Below, piece by piece: positions 16,665-24,715 of a DNA stretch of 64,000 bases. The DNA is taken from contig NZ_CP053381.1 of assembly GCF_017868775.1 (NCBI RefSeq), positions 1,302,001 through 1,366,000 of the forward strand, in the 5' to 3' direction. The translations under genes were made by a program, and so were the position numbers. The notes beneath the pieces were generated by a model. It was not told the origin of the DNA, did not search any database, and worked only from the letters and a program-made list of their open reading frames with translations. Positions within the stretch are counted from its first letter, which is position 1. Each line of letters begins with the position of its first letter. Source of the DNA: Billgrantia sulfidoxydans. Its GTDB lineage: Bacteria; Pseudomonadota; Gammaproteobacteria; Pseudomonadales; Halomonadaceae.

Positions 16665-17048
16665 ATGAGCCTGTACGAGTTGCACGGATCATTGTTCACC
16701 CGGCTGCCGGGAATACTGCTGCTCTGGCTACTGGCTTGGACGGTGGGAATCGCCTATGCCTGTTCACCTCAGATGGAAATAGGTGAGTCGGTGAGCCAGG
16801 CGATGCTTGCCGCGGTAGATGACCTGCATGCGGAGAACTGCGACAAGCACTCTCCGAGCATTACTATGGCCAGTCTCGGCAAGGTGTCAGCAGGTGATCT
16901 GCGCAACTTGACCACAGCGAGCCTGTTTCCCGGCTTGCTCTCCTTGTTCCTCTTGCCTGTCGGAGTGGGTGGAAATCTGATGCTGCCAGGTTTCTCGCCG
17001 CACTCGCCTAGCCCCATTTATCTCGCCACGGCTCGGATGCGTATCTGA
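16665..17048 (+). CDS. Small secreted protein with PIYL-type tail (second copy)
   Basis: Predicted secreted or membrane-attached protein of 127 residues: hydrophobic N-terminal segment (LPGILLLWLLAWTVGIAYACS, ending in Ala-Cys-Ser), a polar middle with a Cys in LHAENCDKHS, a second hydrophobic stretch and a tail ending SPSPIYLATARMRI. The tail matches the protein at 8391-8783, also in this island, at PIYL-T-R-R positions. No family name recognised. A perfect FNR box lies 88 bases upstream. The DUF2933 gene follows after 92 bases. Confidence 0.62.
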   Translation: MSLYELHGSLFTRLPGILLLWLLAWTVGIAYACSPQMEIGESVSQAMLAAVDDLHAENCDKHSPSITMASLGKVSAGDLRNLTTASLFPGLLSLFLLPVGVGGNLMLPGFSPHSPSPIYLATARMRI

Positions 17049-17140
17049 GATCGGTCGTTCGCTACGACGTCTCAAGGATTACGTACCATCCGCGAGTTCG
17101 GCCCTTGAGATGGCCGCACTCCCAGCATGCGAGGTGAACC

Positions 17141-17365
17141 ATGGATCACGACAAGCCCCCATCCGATTCCGGTGGCCTGCAGCCCATGCGCTTCAGGCTG
17201 CCCCTGGGACTCTTTCTCGCCTTCGTGGTGTATCTGCTGTGGGCCGTGCACAGGGTTCATTTCGTGCAGTTTATGCCGTTTCTCATCCTGCTGGCCTGTC
17301 CGCTGATGCATCTGTTCATGCATGGCGGGCATGGCCGGCACGGCAAGGGAGGGGACGAGACATGA
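17141..17365 (+). CDS. DUF2933 small membrane protein (second copy)
   Basis: Membrane protein of 74 residues with two hydrophobic segments (about 20-36 and 42-60) and the His-rich tail CPLMHLFMHGGHGRHG, a DUF2933 hallmark seen also at 4826-5089. A GAGGTG site eight bases before the ATG supports the start. Its stop overlaps the ATG of the methyltransferase-like gene (ATGA), so the pair is translationally coupled. Function unknown; the family tracks with copper resistance. Confidence 0.83.
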   Translation: MDHDKPPSDSGGLQPMRFRLPLGLFLAFVVYLLWAVHRVHFVQFMPFLILLACPLMHLFMHGGHGRHGKGGDET

Positions 17366-18024
17366 ACGCTGGAGGAAGCGCCTATGGGCTGTGGATACTG
17401 GTCATCCTGAACTCAGTGGTCTTCGTCTTCTTCGCCTTCAGCTTCATCAAGCCCCGCAGCGAGGCGGACTGGCGAAGTCTGGGCGCCTTCTCGGCCTTCG
17501 TGGTAGCGCTGTTCGTGGAGATGTACGGCTTTCCCTTGACCATTTACTTCCTCGCTGGCTGGTTGGCAACGCGTTACCCCGGTATCGACCCCTTCTCCCA
17601 CGACAGCGGTCATCTGCTGCAGACCTTGCTGGGAGTGGAGGGAGACCCTCATTTCAATGTCCTGCATATTGCCAGCAATGTCATGATCGTTGTGGGCTTC
17701 TTCATGCTGGCATCGGCCTGGCGTGTGCTCCATCGAGCGCAACAGAGCGGCGAAGTCGCCATGACCGGCTGGTATTCGCGCTGCCGCCACCCTCAGTATG
17801 CCGCCCTTATCCTGATCATGTTCGGGTTCCTGTTGCAATGGCCCACGCTGCTGACTGTCGTCATGTTCCCGATTCTGGTCGTGGTCTATGTGCGCCTCGC
17901 CCGTCATGAAGAGCATATGAATCTGATGGAATTTGGTGAGGTATATCGAGATTATATGGAGCGTACTCCAAGGTTCATCCCCCGGATATTTCCCAAGTTC
18001 TCTACCCGTTTCCGAGGAGGGTAA
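17362..18024 (+). CDS. Isoprenylcysteine-carboxyl-methyltransferase-family membrane protein
   Basis: Integral membrane protein of 220 residues with about five helices and the ICMT/PEMT-like C-terminal signature: RCRHPQYAALIL and RLARHEEHMNLMEFGEVYRDY, which in the family bind S-adenosylmethionine. The substrate of bacterial members is usually unknown. A start at 17362 follows from the ATGA overlap with the DUF2933 stop. DUF2933 and ICMT-family genes are frequent neighbours in copper-resistance clusters, so a role in that context is plausible. Confidence 0.82.
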   Translation: MNAGGSAYGLWILVILNSVVFVFFAFSFIKPRSEADWRSLGAFSAFVVALFVEMYGFPLTIYFLAGWLATRYPGIDPFSHDSGHLLQTLLGVEGDPHFNVLHIASNVMIVVGFFMLASAWRVLHRAQQSGEVAMTGWYSRCRHPQYAALILIMFGFLLQWPTLLTVVMFPILVVVYVRLARHEEHMNLMEFGEVYRDYMERTPRFIPRIFPKFSTRFRGG

Positions 18025-18092
18025 TTGCACACTGATCATCAAGACAGATCGGTCGAGTCTGAGTGAGAAGAAAACTAAGAGGTGAATTTGTC

Positions 18093-18461
18093 ATGAGTAA
18101 TAAAGAGCATCGCCTTGGTGTATCCGAGATCAATCTGGTAACTCGTCATCTGAAGCTGGAGCCTAACGATGAGGTGTCGATTCGAGCAGCTGTCGCCGAC
18201 ATTGATCAGCTCTATGGGCTGGACGGCGTGTCTTTTGACGAGAAAAAGTGGAGGCTGGATCTGGCCTATGACGCATCGAGAGTTTGCCTCGATTGCGTAG
18301 AGGATATTTTAAAGAAACATGCTGTCGAGATCAGCCATGACTGGTGGACGCGTTTCAAGGAAGAGCATTACCGGTTTGTCGATCAGAATGTGAAGGATAA
18401 TGCTAATCATGAACCCTGGAGCTGCCATCAATCCCCACCCGGCAGTGGGAAGAAAAAATAG
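18093..18461 (+). CDS. Uncharacterised small protein with possible HMA-like fold
   Basis: Cytosolic-looking protein of 122 residues, no signal peptide. The centre reads like a ferredoxin-fold metal-chaperone domain: a strand-helix-strand pattern and VCLDCVEDILKKHAVEI, where a CxxC motif sits inside the helix instead of the usual loop. The C-terminus carries EPWSCHQSPPG. GAGGTGA precedes ATG 18093. Base composition is visibly less GC-rich than neighbours, so a foreign origin or recent transfer is possible. Function cannot be named; its place after the ICMT-like gene suggests a copper link. Confidence 0.6.
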   Translation: MSNKEHRLGVSEINLVTRHLKLEPNDEVSIRAAVADIDQLYGLDGVSFDEKKWRLDLAYDASRVCLDCVEDILKKHAVEISHDWWTRFKEEHYRFVDQNVKDNANHEPWSCHQSPPGSGKKK

Positions 18462-18662
18462 CAAGGCAGAGTTGGCCCCGGCGGATCCCGTAGCCGATGA
18501 GGGAGAGAATGGCGGCGACGGCAATCAGCACGAACAGAACGGAAGCGACAAGCGACAATCCGTGCAGGGCCCTTCTCTGAACGCTCTGTGTTGGTAGATG
18601 AGCCAAACCAGCGCCATCTGCAACAGCGAGAATGCCAACGGTACAGCGAGAACCGCAGCCAC
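18403..18662 (-). pseudogene. Possible frameshifted two-helix membrane-protein remnant
   Basis: Two hydrophobic peptide stretches appear in neighbouring minus-strand frames. One (bases 18662-18525) reads VAAVLAVPLAFSLLQMALVW and runs into a stop; the other (18606-18403) reads SLVASVLFVLIAVAAILSLI. Joining them needs one frameshift near 18580. This may be the broken end of a permease, or chance in GC-rich DNA. It overlaps the 3' end of the 18093-18461 gene. The rest of the 18462-18729 gap shows nothing else convincing. Confidence 0.2.
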
Positions 18663-18729
18663 ACCCTGACCTCGGTTTGTTGCCGCTGCGTCGTAGAGCT
18701 TGCAGCGCTTGAAGTGGCTGGTGGGGGTG

Positions 18730-19827
18730 TCATGGCAGGCGCCGAAAAATCAGCCAGGCAGCTAGGTACAATGGCATGCCTATCACCACGAGAGCGAGAG
18801 CATGCGGCCACAGGATCTCCATGCCCACACCCTTGAGGAAGATGCCCAGGGTGATTTCCAGATAGTGGCGCAAGGGGCTGGCCAACGACAGCCGCTGGAG
18901 CAGGTTCGGCATGCTCTCCACCGGCACCATGGTGCCGGACAGGAACATCAGCGGGAAGAGGCCGAAGAAGGCGAGCAGCAGGGCCTGCTGTAGAGTTCGC
19001 GAAACCGCCGCCACCAGGACGCCGAGGCCGATGGCGCTGAACAGAAACAGCGCGGTCAGGGCGAAGAACAGCGACAGGTTGCCTCTGACCGGCACGCCGA
19101 ACCAGCCGACCAGCGCCAGGCTGGGGAGTACGGCGATCAGGCCGATCAACAGGGTGGGCACGGTCTTGGCGATGAACAGTTCGCCACGGCGAATGGGTGT
19201 GACCATGAGCTGCTCGATGGTGCCGACCTCCTTCTCGCGAACGATGGAGGCGGCGGGATGCACGACACCGATCATCAACCCCGCCAGGGCGATCATCGCC
19301 AGCACCGTGAAGTTGACGTTGGTCTGGTCCGGGTTGTACCAGGTGCGGAGCTGCGCGGTTACCGTCGCGAGCGGTCGCTCGTCGAGTGTGCCCTGGCGCA
19401 TCCGGAAGGCCTCCACCGTCTGCAGCGCATAGCCACGGGCGACGGCCGCCGTATTGGCGTTGCTGCCATCGATCACGAACTGCAGTGCCTGACCGCTACC
19501 GCGGTAGAGTTCGCGCTCGAAATCGACGGGGATGACCAGTACCGCCTGTGCCTCACCGCGTTCCAGATACGGCTCGGCCGCCGCAACATCGCGCAGGTGC
19601 GCCACCAGACGGAAGTTGCCGCCTGCGACGAAGTCATCGATCAGGCGGCGGCTGATCGGGCTCTCGTCGGCATCGACCACGGCCAAGGGCAGGTCGCGCA
19701 TCTCCATGCCCAGGGCGTAGGCGCAGATCACCACTTCGATGGTGTAGAGCCAGAAGATCAGGAACAGCACCACGGGATCGCGGAAGAATTGGATCAGCTC
19801 CTTGTGCAACAGGCTGCGCAGTCGCAT
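18730..19827 (-). CDS. ABC-2 type permease (YbhR-like)
   Basis: Membrane permease of 365 residues in an ABC exporter. One N-terminal TM helix (DPVVLFLIFWLYTIEVVICAYALG), a large extracytoplasmic domain (about 45-180) and five C-terminal helices match the YhhJ/YbhR ABC-2 family, with LREKEVGTIEQLMVTPI-like linker. Start at MRLRSLLHKE (19827), one base overlapping the stop of the upstream permease (TGATG), is preferred; an in-frame upstream extension only overlaps that gene. It pairs with the second permease (also 365 residues) and with the fused ATPase and the HlyD-family protein. Confidence 0.9.
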   Translation of the reverse strand: MRLRSLLHKELIQFFRDPVVLFLIFWLYTIEVVICAYALGMEMRDLPLAVVDADESPISRRLIDDFVAGGNFRLVAHLRDVAAAEPYLERGEAQAVLVIPVDFERELYRGSGQALQFVIDGSNANTAAVARGYALQTVEAFRMRQGTLDERPLATVTAQLRTWYNPDQTNVNFTVLAMIALAGLMIGVVHPAASIVREKEVGTIEQLMVTPIRRGELFIAKTVPTLLIGLIAVLPSLALVGWFGVPVRGNLSLFFALTALFLFSAIGLGVLVAAVSRTLQQALLLAFFGLFPLMFLSGTMVPVESMPNLLQRLSLASPLRHYLEITLGIFLKGVGMEILWPHALALVVIGMPLYLAAWLIFRRLP

Positions 19828-20924
19828 CAGGCCACCTTCTTCTTGAGCCGCCAGGCCGCCAGGGCGAAGACCAGCAGGGTGTAGACGGCGACGATGGCGA
19901 TGCTCGGCCACAGGACCTCGAGTCCGACGCCCTTGAGCACCACGCCACGGGAGATGTCGACGAAATAGCGTCCCGGAAAGGCCAGGGTGTAGAGCTGCAC
20001 CACATAAGGCATGGTGAAGATCGGAAACAGCATGCCCGAGAACAGGAGGGAGGGCATCAGGGTCACGATCAGCACGGCCAGCAGGGCGACCAGTTGGGTA
20101 CGGGTCACGGCCGACACCAGCAGGCCGATCCCCAGGGTGCAGAGCACGTACAGCAGCGATATCGCCAACAGGAACGCGACGCTGCCCCGGAACGGCACCC
20201 CAAACCAGAGAAAACCGACACCGATCACCATCGCCATCTGCACGAAGGCGATGATCGCGTAGGGCATCAGCTTGCCGGCGAGAAACTCGACGGAGGAGAG
20301 CGGCGAGGCATAGATCTGCGCGATGGTGCCGGTTTCCTTCTCCCGCACCAGGGCGAGCGCGGTGAGCAGAGGCGGGAAGGCCATCAGGATCACCGCATAG
20401 AGGCCGGGCACCACGGTGTGCACGCTGCTGAGCGAGGGGTTGTACCAGACGCGGGTTTCCAGGTGCAGGGCCGACGATGGCGCTGCATGGCCAAAGCCGC
20501 TGGCGATGGCCAGCGCATGACCGCCGACCAGCGTCGCCGTGGCGGAAAAGGTGCCGTCCACCAGCAGTTGGACCGGGCTCGGCTCGTGGCGGGCGAGGGC
20601 GCGTTCGAAACCGGGCGGGATGATCAGTGCCAAGCGGATCTCGCCGCGCTGCAAGGCGCGCTCCATCGCCTGCGGGTCACTCAATTCGCGCTCCAACCGG
20701 AAGGTCTCGCTCGCCGTGAACGCCTCGCTGAGCTGGCGGCTGGCGGGCGTACGGTCCTGATCCAGCACCCCCATCGGGATGTCGTCGACATCGAGCGTGA
20801 TCGCATAGCCGAACAGCAGCAGCATGACCAGCGGCATGATCAGCGCGACGCCGACGGTGATCGGGTCGCGCAGCACCTCTTTCGCCTCCTTGGTCGCCAC
20901 GGCGGCGATGCGCTTGGGGTTCAT
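19827..20924 (-). CDS. ABC-2 type permease (YbhS-like)
   Basis: Permease of 365 residues, the same length and architecture as the next gene: N-terminal TM (DPITVGVALIMPLVMLLLFGY), long external loop, then LVREKETGTIAQIYASPLS and four more helices. The ATG at 20924 overlaps the ATPase stop (ATGA). Together the two permeases would form the membrane channel of a YbhGFSR-type exporter, in E. coli linked to drug and cation efflux. The actual substrate here is unknown; its place inside a copper island does not establish metal transport. Confidence 0.9.
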   Translation of the reverse strand: MNPKRIAAVATKEAKEVLRDPITVGVALIMPLVMLLLFGYAITLDVDDIPMGVLDQDRTPASRQLSEAFTASETFRLERELSDPQAMERALQRGEIRLALIIPPGFERALARHEPSPVQLLVDGTFSATATLVGGHALAIASGFGHAAPSSALHLETRVWYNPSLSSVHTVVPGLYAVILMAFPPLLTALALVREKETGTIAQIYASPLSSVEFLAGKLMPYAIIAFVQMAMVIGVGFLWFGVPFRGSVAFLLAISLLYVLCTLGIGLLVSAVTRTQLVALLAVLIVTLMPSLLFSGMLFPIFTMPYVVQLYTLAFPGRYFVDISRGVVLKGVGLEVLWPSIAIVAVYTLLVFALAAWRLKKKVA

Positions 20925-22624
20925 GATGCCAGCTCCCGCTGCGTGCGCTCGAGATGGCCGAGGAAGACCGCTTCCATGCCGGCGTCGGCCGGCAGCCGCA
21001 GCGCCTGGCGCAGCTGCTCGAGGGTACCAAGGGCGACCAGGCGCCCCTGGTGCATCAACCCCAGGCGGTGGCAATAGCTCGCCTCTTCCAGATAGTGGGT
21101 GGTAACGAACACCGTCATGCCGCCGCTGGCCAGGGTCTGGATCAGCTGCCAGAAGCGCTGGCGGTTGAGCGGATCAACGCCGGAGGTGGGCTCGTCCAGA
21201 AACAGCACCGCCGGGCCGTGCAGGATGCTGCAGGCCAGCGCCAGGCGCTGGCGTACCGCCGCCGACAGCTCGCTGACGCGGCGCGTCTCCATCCCGGTCA
21301 GGGCCGTCATGCCGCTGGCCCATTCGATCGCCTGGCGTCGGCGCATGCCGCCAAGGCCGTAGGCCCCGGCGAAGAAGCGCAGGTTTTCGGCCACCGTGAG
21401 ATCCGGGTAGAGCGAGAAGCGCTGCGACATGTAGCCGATGCGGCCGCGCAGGGCCTGTGCCTGGGCGGTCACCGAGAGGCCGGCGACGAAGGCCTCGCCG
21501 TCGCTGGGCATCAGCAGACCGCAGAAGACCCGGATCAGGGTGGTCTTGCCGGCGCCGTTGGGGCCCAGCCAGCCGATCACCTCGCCCGGCGACACACTGA
21601 CCGAGACCCGGTCGACGGCGGTGAAGTCGCCGAACCGCACGCTGAGCCGCTCCGCTCGTACCTCGCCACCCTGCGTCTCCGTGACGGCCGGTGTCACCGG
21701 CGGCGGCGCTGCCGGCGCCTGTGCCGTGCTCAGTGCGATGAAGGCCTCCTCCAGCCCCGGCGCGGCGGAAGCCAGGGTGGCGAGCCCGCGCAGCCGCGCC
21801 AGGATGGCCGGCGGCAGGTCGGCACCGGCATGCAGCTGGATGCGCAACCTGTCCGCCAACCACTGCAGGTTCAGCACCTCGGGGACGTCGCGCAGGATGG
21901 CCTGCACGGCGGCGGCCATGGCGGTCCGCACGTCGTAGATCCGCCCCTGGACCCGGGCACGCAACTGCGCCGGGCTGTCCACCGCCAGCACCCGGCCCTG
22001 GTCGAGAAAGGCGAGTCGATCGCAGTGTTCCGCTTCGTCCATGTAGGGAGTACTCACGACGACGGTACTGCCGTCCTCCCGGTAACGCCGCAGCAGTCGC
22101 CACAGATCGCGGCGCGATACCGGGTCGACGCCGAGGCTGAGTTCGTCGAGCAGCAGCAAAGGCGGGGCATGGATCAGGTTAGCGCACAGCGACAGCTTCT
22201 TGCGCATGCCACCGGAGAGCTTGCCGGCCGGCCGGTCGAGAACGTCCTGCAGCCCGGCCATGGCGAGCAGCTCCCGGCTGCGACGGCGGAAACCGTCCGG
22301 GGCGACGTCGCGGATACTGGCGGCGAACTGCAGGTTCTCGAGAACGCTGAGCCGGTCGTAGAGCGTGAACTCCTGTGACATGTAGCCGACCCGGGCATTC
22401 ACCTCGGCCGCCTGGCGCACCGTGTCGAAGCCGAGTACCTTCGCTTGCCCCTCGCTGGGATCCAGGATCGCCGCCAGCAGTTGCATGAGCGTGGTCTTGC
22501 CGGCGCCGTCCGGGCCCAGCAGCCCGAAGATTTCGCCCTGCCGGACCTCCAGCTCGACCCCCCTGAGCACCTGCCGGCCGGCGAAGCGCCGCCCCAGCCC
22601 GGTGGTGCGGATCGCCGCGGTCAT
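20921..22624 (-). CDS. ABC exporter ATPase with two fused nucleotide-binding domains (YbhF-like)
   Basis: Cytosolic ATPase of 567 residues carrying two ABC domains. Domain one has Walker A GPDGAGKTT, signature LSGGMRKKLSL and Walker B LLLLDELSLGVDP; domain two has GPNGAGKTT, a degenerate signature in LSAAVRQRLALA and Walker B VLFLDEPTSGVDP. The second signature (SAA instead of SGG) may limit its catalytic activity. Start 22624 overlaps the HlyD stop (ATGA). It energises the YbhS/YbhR-like permeases. Closest known layout is E. coli YbhF. Confidence 0.92.
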   Translation of the reverse strand: MTAAIRTTGLGRRFAGRQVLRGVELEVRQGEIFGLLGPDGAGKTTLMQLLAAILDPSEGQAKVLGFDTVRQAAEVNARVGYMSQEFTLYDRLSVLENLQFAASIRDVAPDGFRRRSRELLAMAGLQDVLDRPAGKLSGGMRKKLSLCANLIHAPPLLLLDELSLGVDPVSRRDLWRLLRRYREDGSTVVVSTPYMDEAEHCDRLAFLDQGRVLAVDSPAQLRARVQGRIYDVRTAMAAAVQAILRDVPEVLNLQWLADRLRIQLHAGADLPPAILARLRGLATLASAAPGLEEAFIALSTAQAPAAPPPVTPAVTETQGGEVRAERLSVRFGDFTAVDRVSVSVSPGEVIGWLGPNGAGKTTLIRVFCGLLMPSDGEAFVAGLSVTAQAQALRGRIGYMSQRFSLYPDLTVAENLRFFAGAYGLGGMRRRQAIEWASGMTALTGMETRRVSELSAAVRQRLALACSILHGPAVLFLDEPTSGVDPLNRQRFWQLIQTLASGGMTVFVTTHYLEEASYCHRLGLMHQGRLVALGTLEQLRQALRLPADAGMEAVFLGHLERTQRELAS

Positions 22625-23589
22625 GGTGGCACGACCAGGGTGTCGGGCCACGGCGCCTCGTCCTGCCAGCGGATCCAGGCATCGGCCGGCATGCCAGGCT
22701 TGAGAGTGCCGTCGGGGTTGGCGAGCCGCAGGGTCACCCCGAAGACGGTGCGCGCCCGCTCGTCGGGAAGATGGACATCGCGGGGGGTGAATAGGGCGCG
22801 GTCGTCGACCGCGCTGACGTCGGCCTCGAAGTAGCGGTCCGGGAAGGCGTTGACCCGTACCCGGGCTGGGGCGCCGAGGCGGATCCGTCCCAGCGCCTGT
22901 TCGGCGACGTAGAGCTTCAGCCGGGGCCGGTCCAGATCGACCAGGATGCCCAGCGGCTGCCCGGGCGCCACTACCTCACCAACCTCTACTGCCTTGACCA
23001 GCACGGTGGCGTCGATGGGGCTGCGCAGCACGGTCCTGTCGAGCTGGAACGCGAGCTGCGCCTGTTGTTGCTCGAGCGCCTGCAGGTTGGCGGTCGCCTC
23101 CGCAAGCTGTGCTGTCAGCACCCCGACCTCACCGGCCGCTTCGCGCCGGCGATCTTCACTGCGCTCCAGTTGCTGCGCGGGAATCGTGCCGGTGCGACGC
23201 AGGGTTCGCGCGCGTTCCAGCTCGGTCTCGGCATTGCCGAGATGATGGCGCGCCGTGTCGAGCAGGCGCTCGAACCGCACCATCGCTTGTTCACCGGCGA
23301 CCCGGCGCGCCTCGAGTTCGGCCTGTTGCAGACGAAGGAGGCGATCGTCCAGGCGCAACAGCACATCGTCCCTGGTGACGGCCCGGCCCTCGGCCAGATG
23401 GTTTGCCACTACGCGTCCGGGGATCTCGGCGGCCAGGCGAATCTCGGTGGCTTCGATACGGCCGCTGCCGTAGAGCAGGCCGGGCGGGAGCTCCGCCGGC
23501 CGCAATGCCAGGAAGCCTAGATAGCCCCCAACGGCCAGCAGCATGACTGCCACGATCGTCCACAGCGAGTGTCGCATTGCCGCCCCCAT
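22621..23589 (-). CDS. HlyD-family membrane-fusion protein (YbhG-like)
   Basis: Periplasmic adaptor of 322 residues anchored by an N-terminal TM helix (LWTIVAVMLLAVGGYLGFLA). It has split biotinyl-lipoyl motifs around a long coiled coil (about 90-190), and a beta-barrel near the C-terminus. It would connect the ABC permease pair to an outer-membrane channel. ATG 23589 follows GAGGTG by nine bases; ATG 23577 is an alternative. First gene of the four-gene operon; each following gene overlaps the previous by one to four bases. An 8-bp inverted repeat (ACACCTCA/TGAGGTGT, 23597-23629) lies just upstream. Confidence 0.9.
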   Translation of the reverse strand: MGAAMRHSLWTIVAVMLLAVGGYLGFLALRPAELPPGLLYGSGRIEATEIRLAAEIPGRVVANHLAEGRAVTRDDVLLRLDDRLLRLQQAELEARRVAGEQAMVRFERLLDTARHHLGNAETELERARTLRRTGTIPAQQLERSEDRRREAAGEVGVLTAQLAEATANLQALEQQQAQLAFQLDRTVLRSPIDATVLVKAVEVGEVVAPGQPLGILVDLDRPRLKLYVAEQALGRIRLGAPARVRVNAFPDRYFEADVSAVDDRALFTPRDVHLPDERARTVFGVTLRLANPDGTLKPGMPADAWIRWQDEAPWPDTLVVPP

Positions 23590-23694
23590 TGTCTCTACAC
23601 CTCATCCTCCTTCATCTCGGGTGAGGTGTCGGCTGGAGAACGCTCCGGCGGCCAGTCCACAGCCGCTGCCGGAATGACAAGTTCATGGCACCTT

Positions 23695-24153
23695 TTAGAG
23701 ATCCCTGGAGCGGTTGGTCTGGTGGAAAAGGCGCATCGCTTCATGCTGTTCCAGTTGCAGCAACTCACCGATCAGATCACGCGTCTCGGGAATCTCGGCG
23801 CGCCCCTCAAGATAGCGATAGAAATCGATGACCTGATTGTGGAGGTCGAAGATTTCCTGACAGATCTCGTCGAAGCTCATTTTCGCATAGGGCGCGCTAC
23901 ACGATAGGTGAGGCTTGATAGGGGCATAGGATATATAATCGTATAGCCAGGTATTCAATGCCTTGGGATCAGCTTGCTTCTCGAAACCTGCCACGACCTC
24001 TTTCAGGGCCGCCTCGTGATCCGCTAGATATGTCAGTAGCCACTTGGCTCGCTGTTCTTCCTGCTGCGTTGAGCAGTGCTTCAGGCACCGGGTCAGGTGT
24101 TCATGCAGTGCACGCGTCCACTCGATCACGTCACGAAATGTCTGAATGTTCAT
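23695..24153 (-). CDS. Ferritin-like helical protein of unknown function
   Basis: Protein of 152 residues, all helical, without a signal peptide. Acidic/His motifs spaced as in ferritin-like or rubrerythrin-like four-helix bundles are visible: RALHEHLTRC, YLADHEAAL, IFDLHNQVIDFY and LLQLEQHEAMRLFHQ. They could bind a di-iron or another metal centre. No precise family named. ATG 24153 has only a weak Shine-Dalgarno. Base composition is AT-richer than most neighbours. A candidate promoter lies at 24181-24210 and an FNR box farther upstream at 24447. Confidence 0.6.
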   Translation of the reverse strand: MNIQTFRDVIEWTRALHEHLTRCLKHCSTQQEEQRAKWLLTYLADHEAALKEVVAGFEKQADPKALNTWLYDYISYAPIKPHLSCSAPYAKMSFDEICQEIFDLHNQVIDFYRYLEGRAEIPETRDLIGELLQLEQHEAMRLFHQTNRSRDL

Positions 24154-24180
24154 GGTAATCACTCGCTCTGCTTTTGTGTG

Positions 24181-24210
24181 ACCATACTCGACATAAAATA
24201 TCGAAACCAA
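24181..24210 (-). promoter_or_regulatory. Candidate sigma-70 promoter for the ferritin-like gene
   Basis: Read on the minus strand: TTGGTT, 18-base spacer, TATGGT, about 28 bases before the start codon at 24153. The neighbouring sequence upstream also has the dyad AAGCAT-C-ATGCTT (24209-24221). Matches to consensus are partial. Confidence 0.4.
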
Positions 24211-24230
24211 GCATCATGCTTAATCGAGAA

Positions 24231-24416
24231 TTAATCATGATCATGTCGTTGAAGTGGCACTGCTTCATGTAGTGCTCCAACCGTTATAGAGCTTGAAACG
24301 AATTCTTCTACTTCACGGTGCCTGGGATCCCTAGCCTCGATGCTAGAAGCCTGGGCTGGAGCTAGAGCCTCACGGAGCACCAGCGCCAGTAGCCCGGCCA
24401 ACGCCCATCTTGTTAC
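24231..24416 (-). pseudogene. Possible remnant of a small secreted protein
   Basis: On the minus strand a frame of 61 codons reads VTRWALAGLLALVLREALAP then AQASSIEARDP and ends RHDHD before a stop at 24231. It looks like a signal peptide plus short mature part, but no usual start codon exists in that frame; an ATG at 24423 is in a different frame and stops soon. It may be a frameshifted relative of the island's small secreted proteins, or chance. The remaining region 24424-24715 holds the FNR box and no supported gene. Confidence 0.22.
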
Positions 24417-24446
24417 TCACCATAGCCCTCTGGTATCGCATCCTGC

Positions 24447-24460
24447 TTGATCGACATCAA
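24447..24460. promoter_or_regulatory. Perfect FNR/Anr-type box
   Basis: TTGATCGACATCAA is an exact match to TTGAT-N4-ATCAA, in the 562-bp gap between the ferritin-like gene (minus) and the DUF305 gene (plus). It lies 256 bases before the DUF305 start and about 24 bases before the remnant on the minus strand, so which gene it serves is unclear. Confidence 0.6.
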
Positions 24461-24715
24461 GAGATTTGCTTTCCATTGAGGTTCGGTGACGCAGGAGCCT
24501 GGCTGGGCAGAGGGGCGGCTGTCGTCGCTAACCCTCGATCTTATAGCTGGATGGCATGCTTGGACGCCCACCCTTTCTTTCTCTGGAGTGCTTGTTATCC
24601 ACCGGGACTTTGCCTAGCCTTACGTCAGCCTTCACGAACTTCGGTGTGAATCAGAGAGATCGAAGCGCCATTTTTTTGTGACGGAAGGATTCTTGTGACG
24701 GAAAGGAGTCGCGAC

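Noticed and set aside
18730..19911. Longer start for the YbhR-like permease
   Set aside because: The extra N-terminal residues read another frame of the upstream permease; MRLRSLLHKE at 19827 fits coupled translation and family length.
24410..24649. Plus-strand 79-codon open frame in the gap before DUF305
   Set aside because: No family, no good ribosome-binding site, and it covers the FNR box; more likely non-coding.
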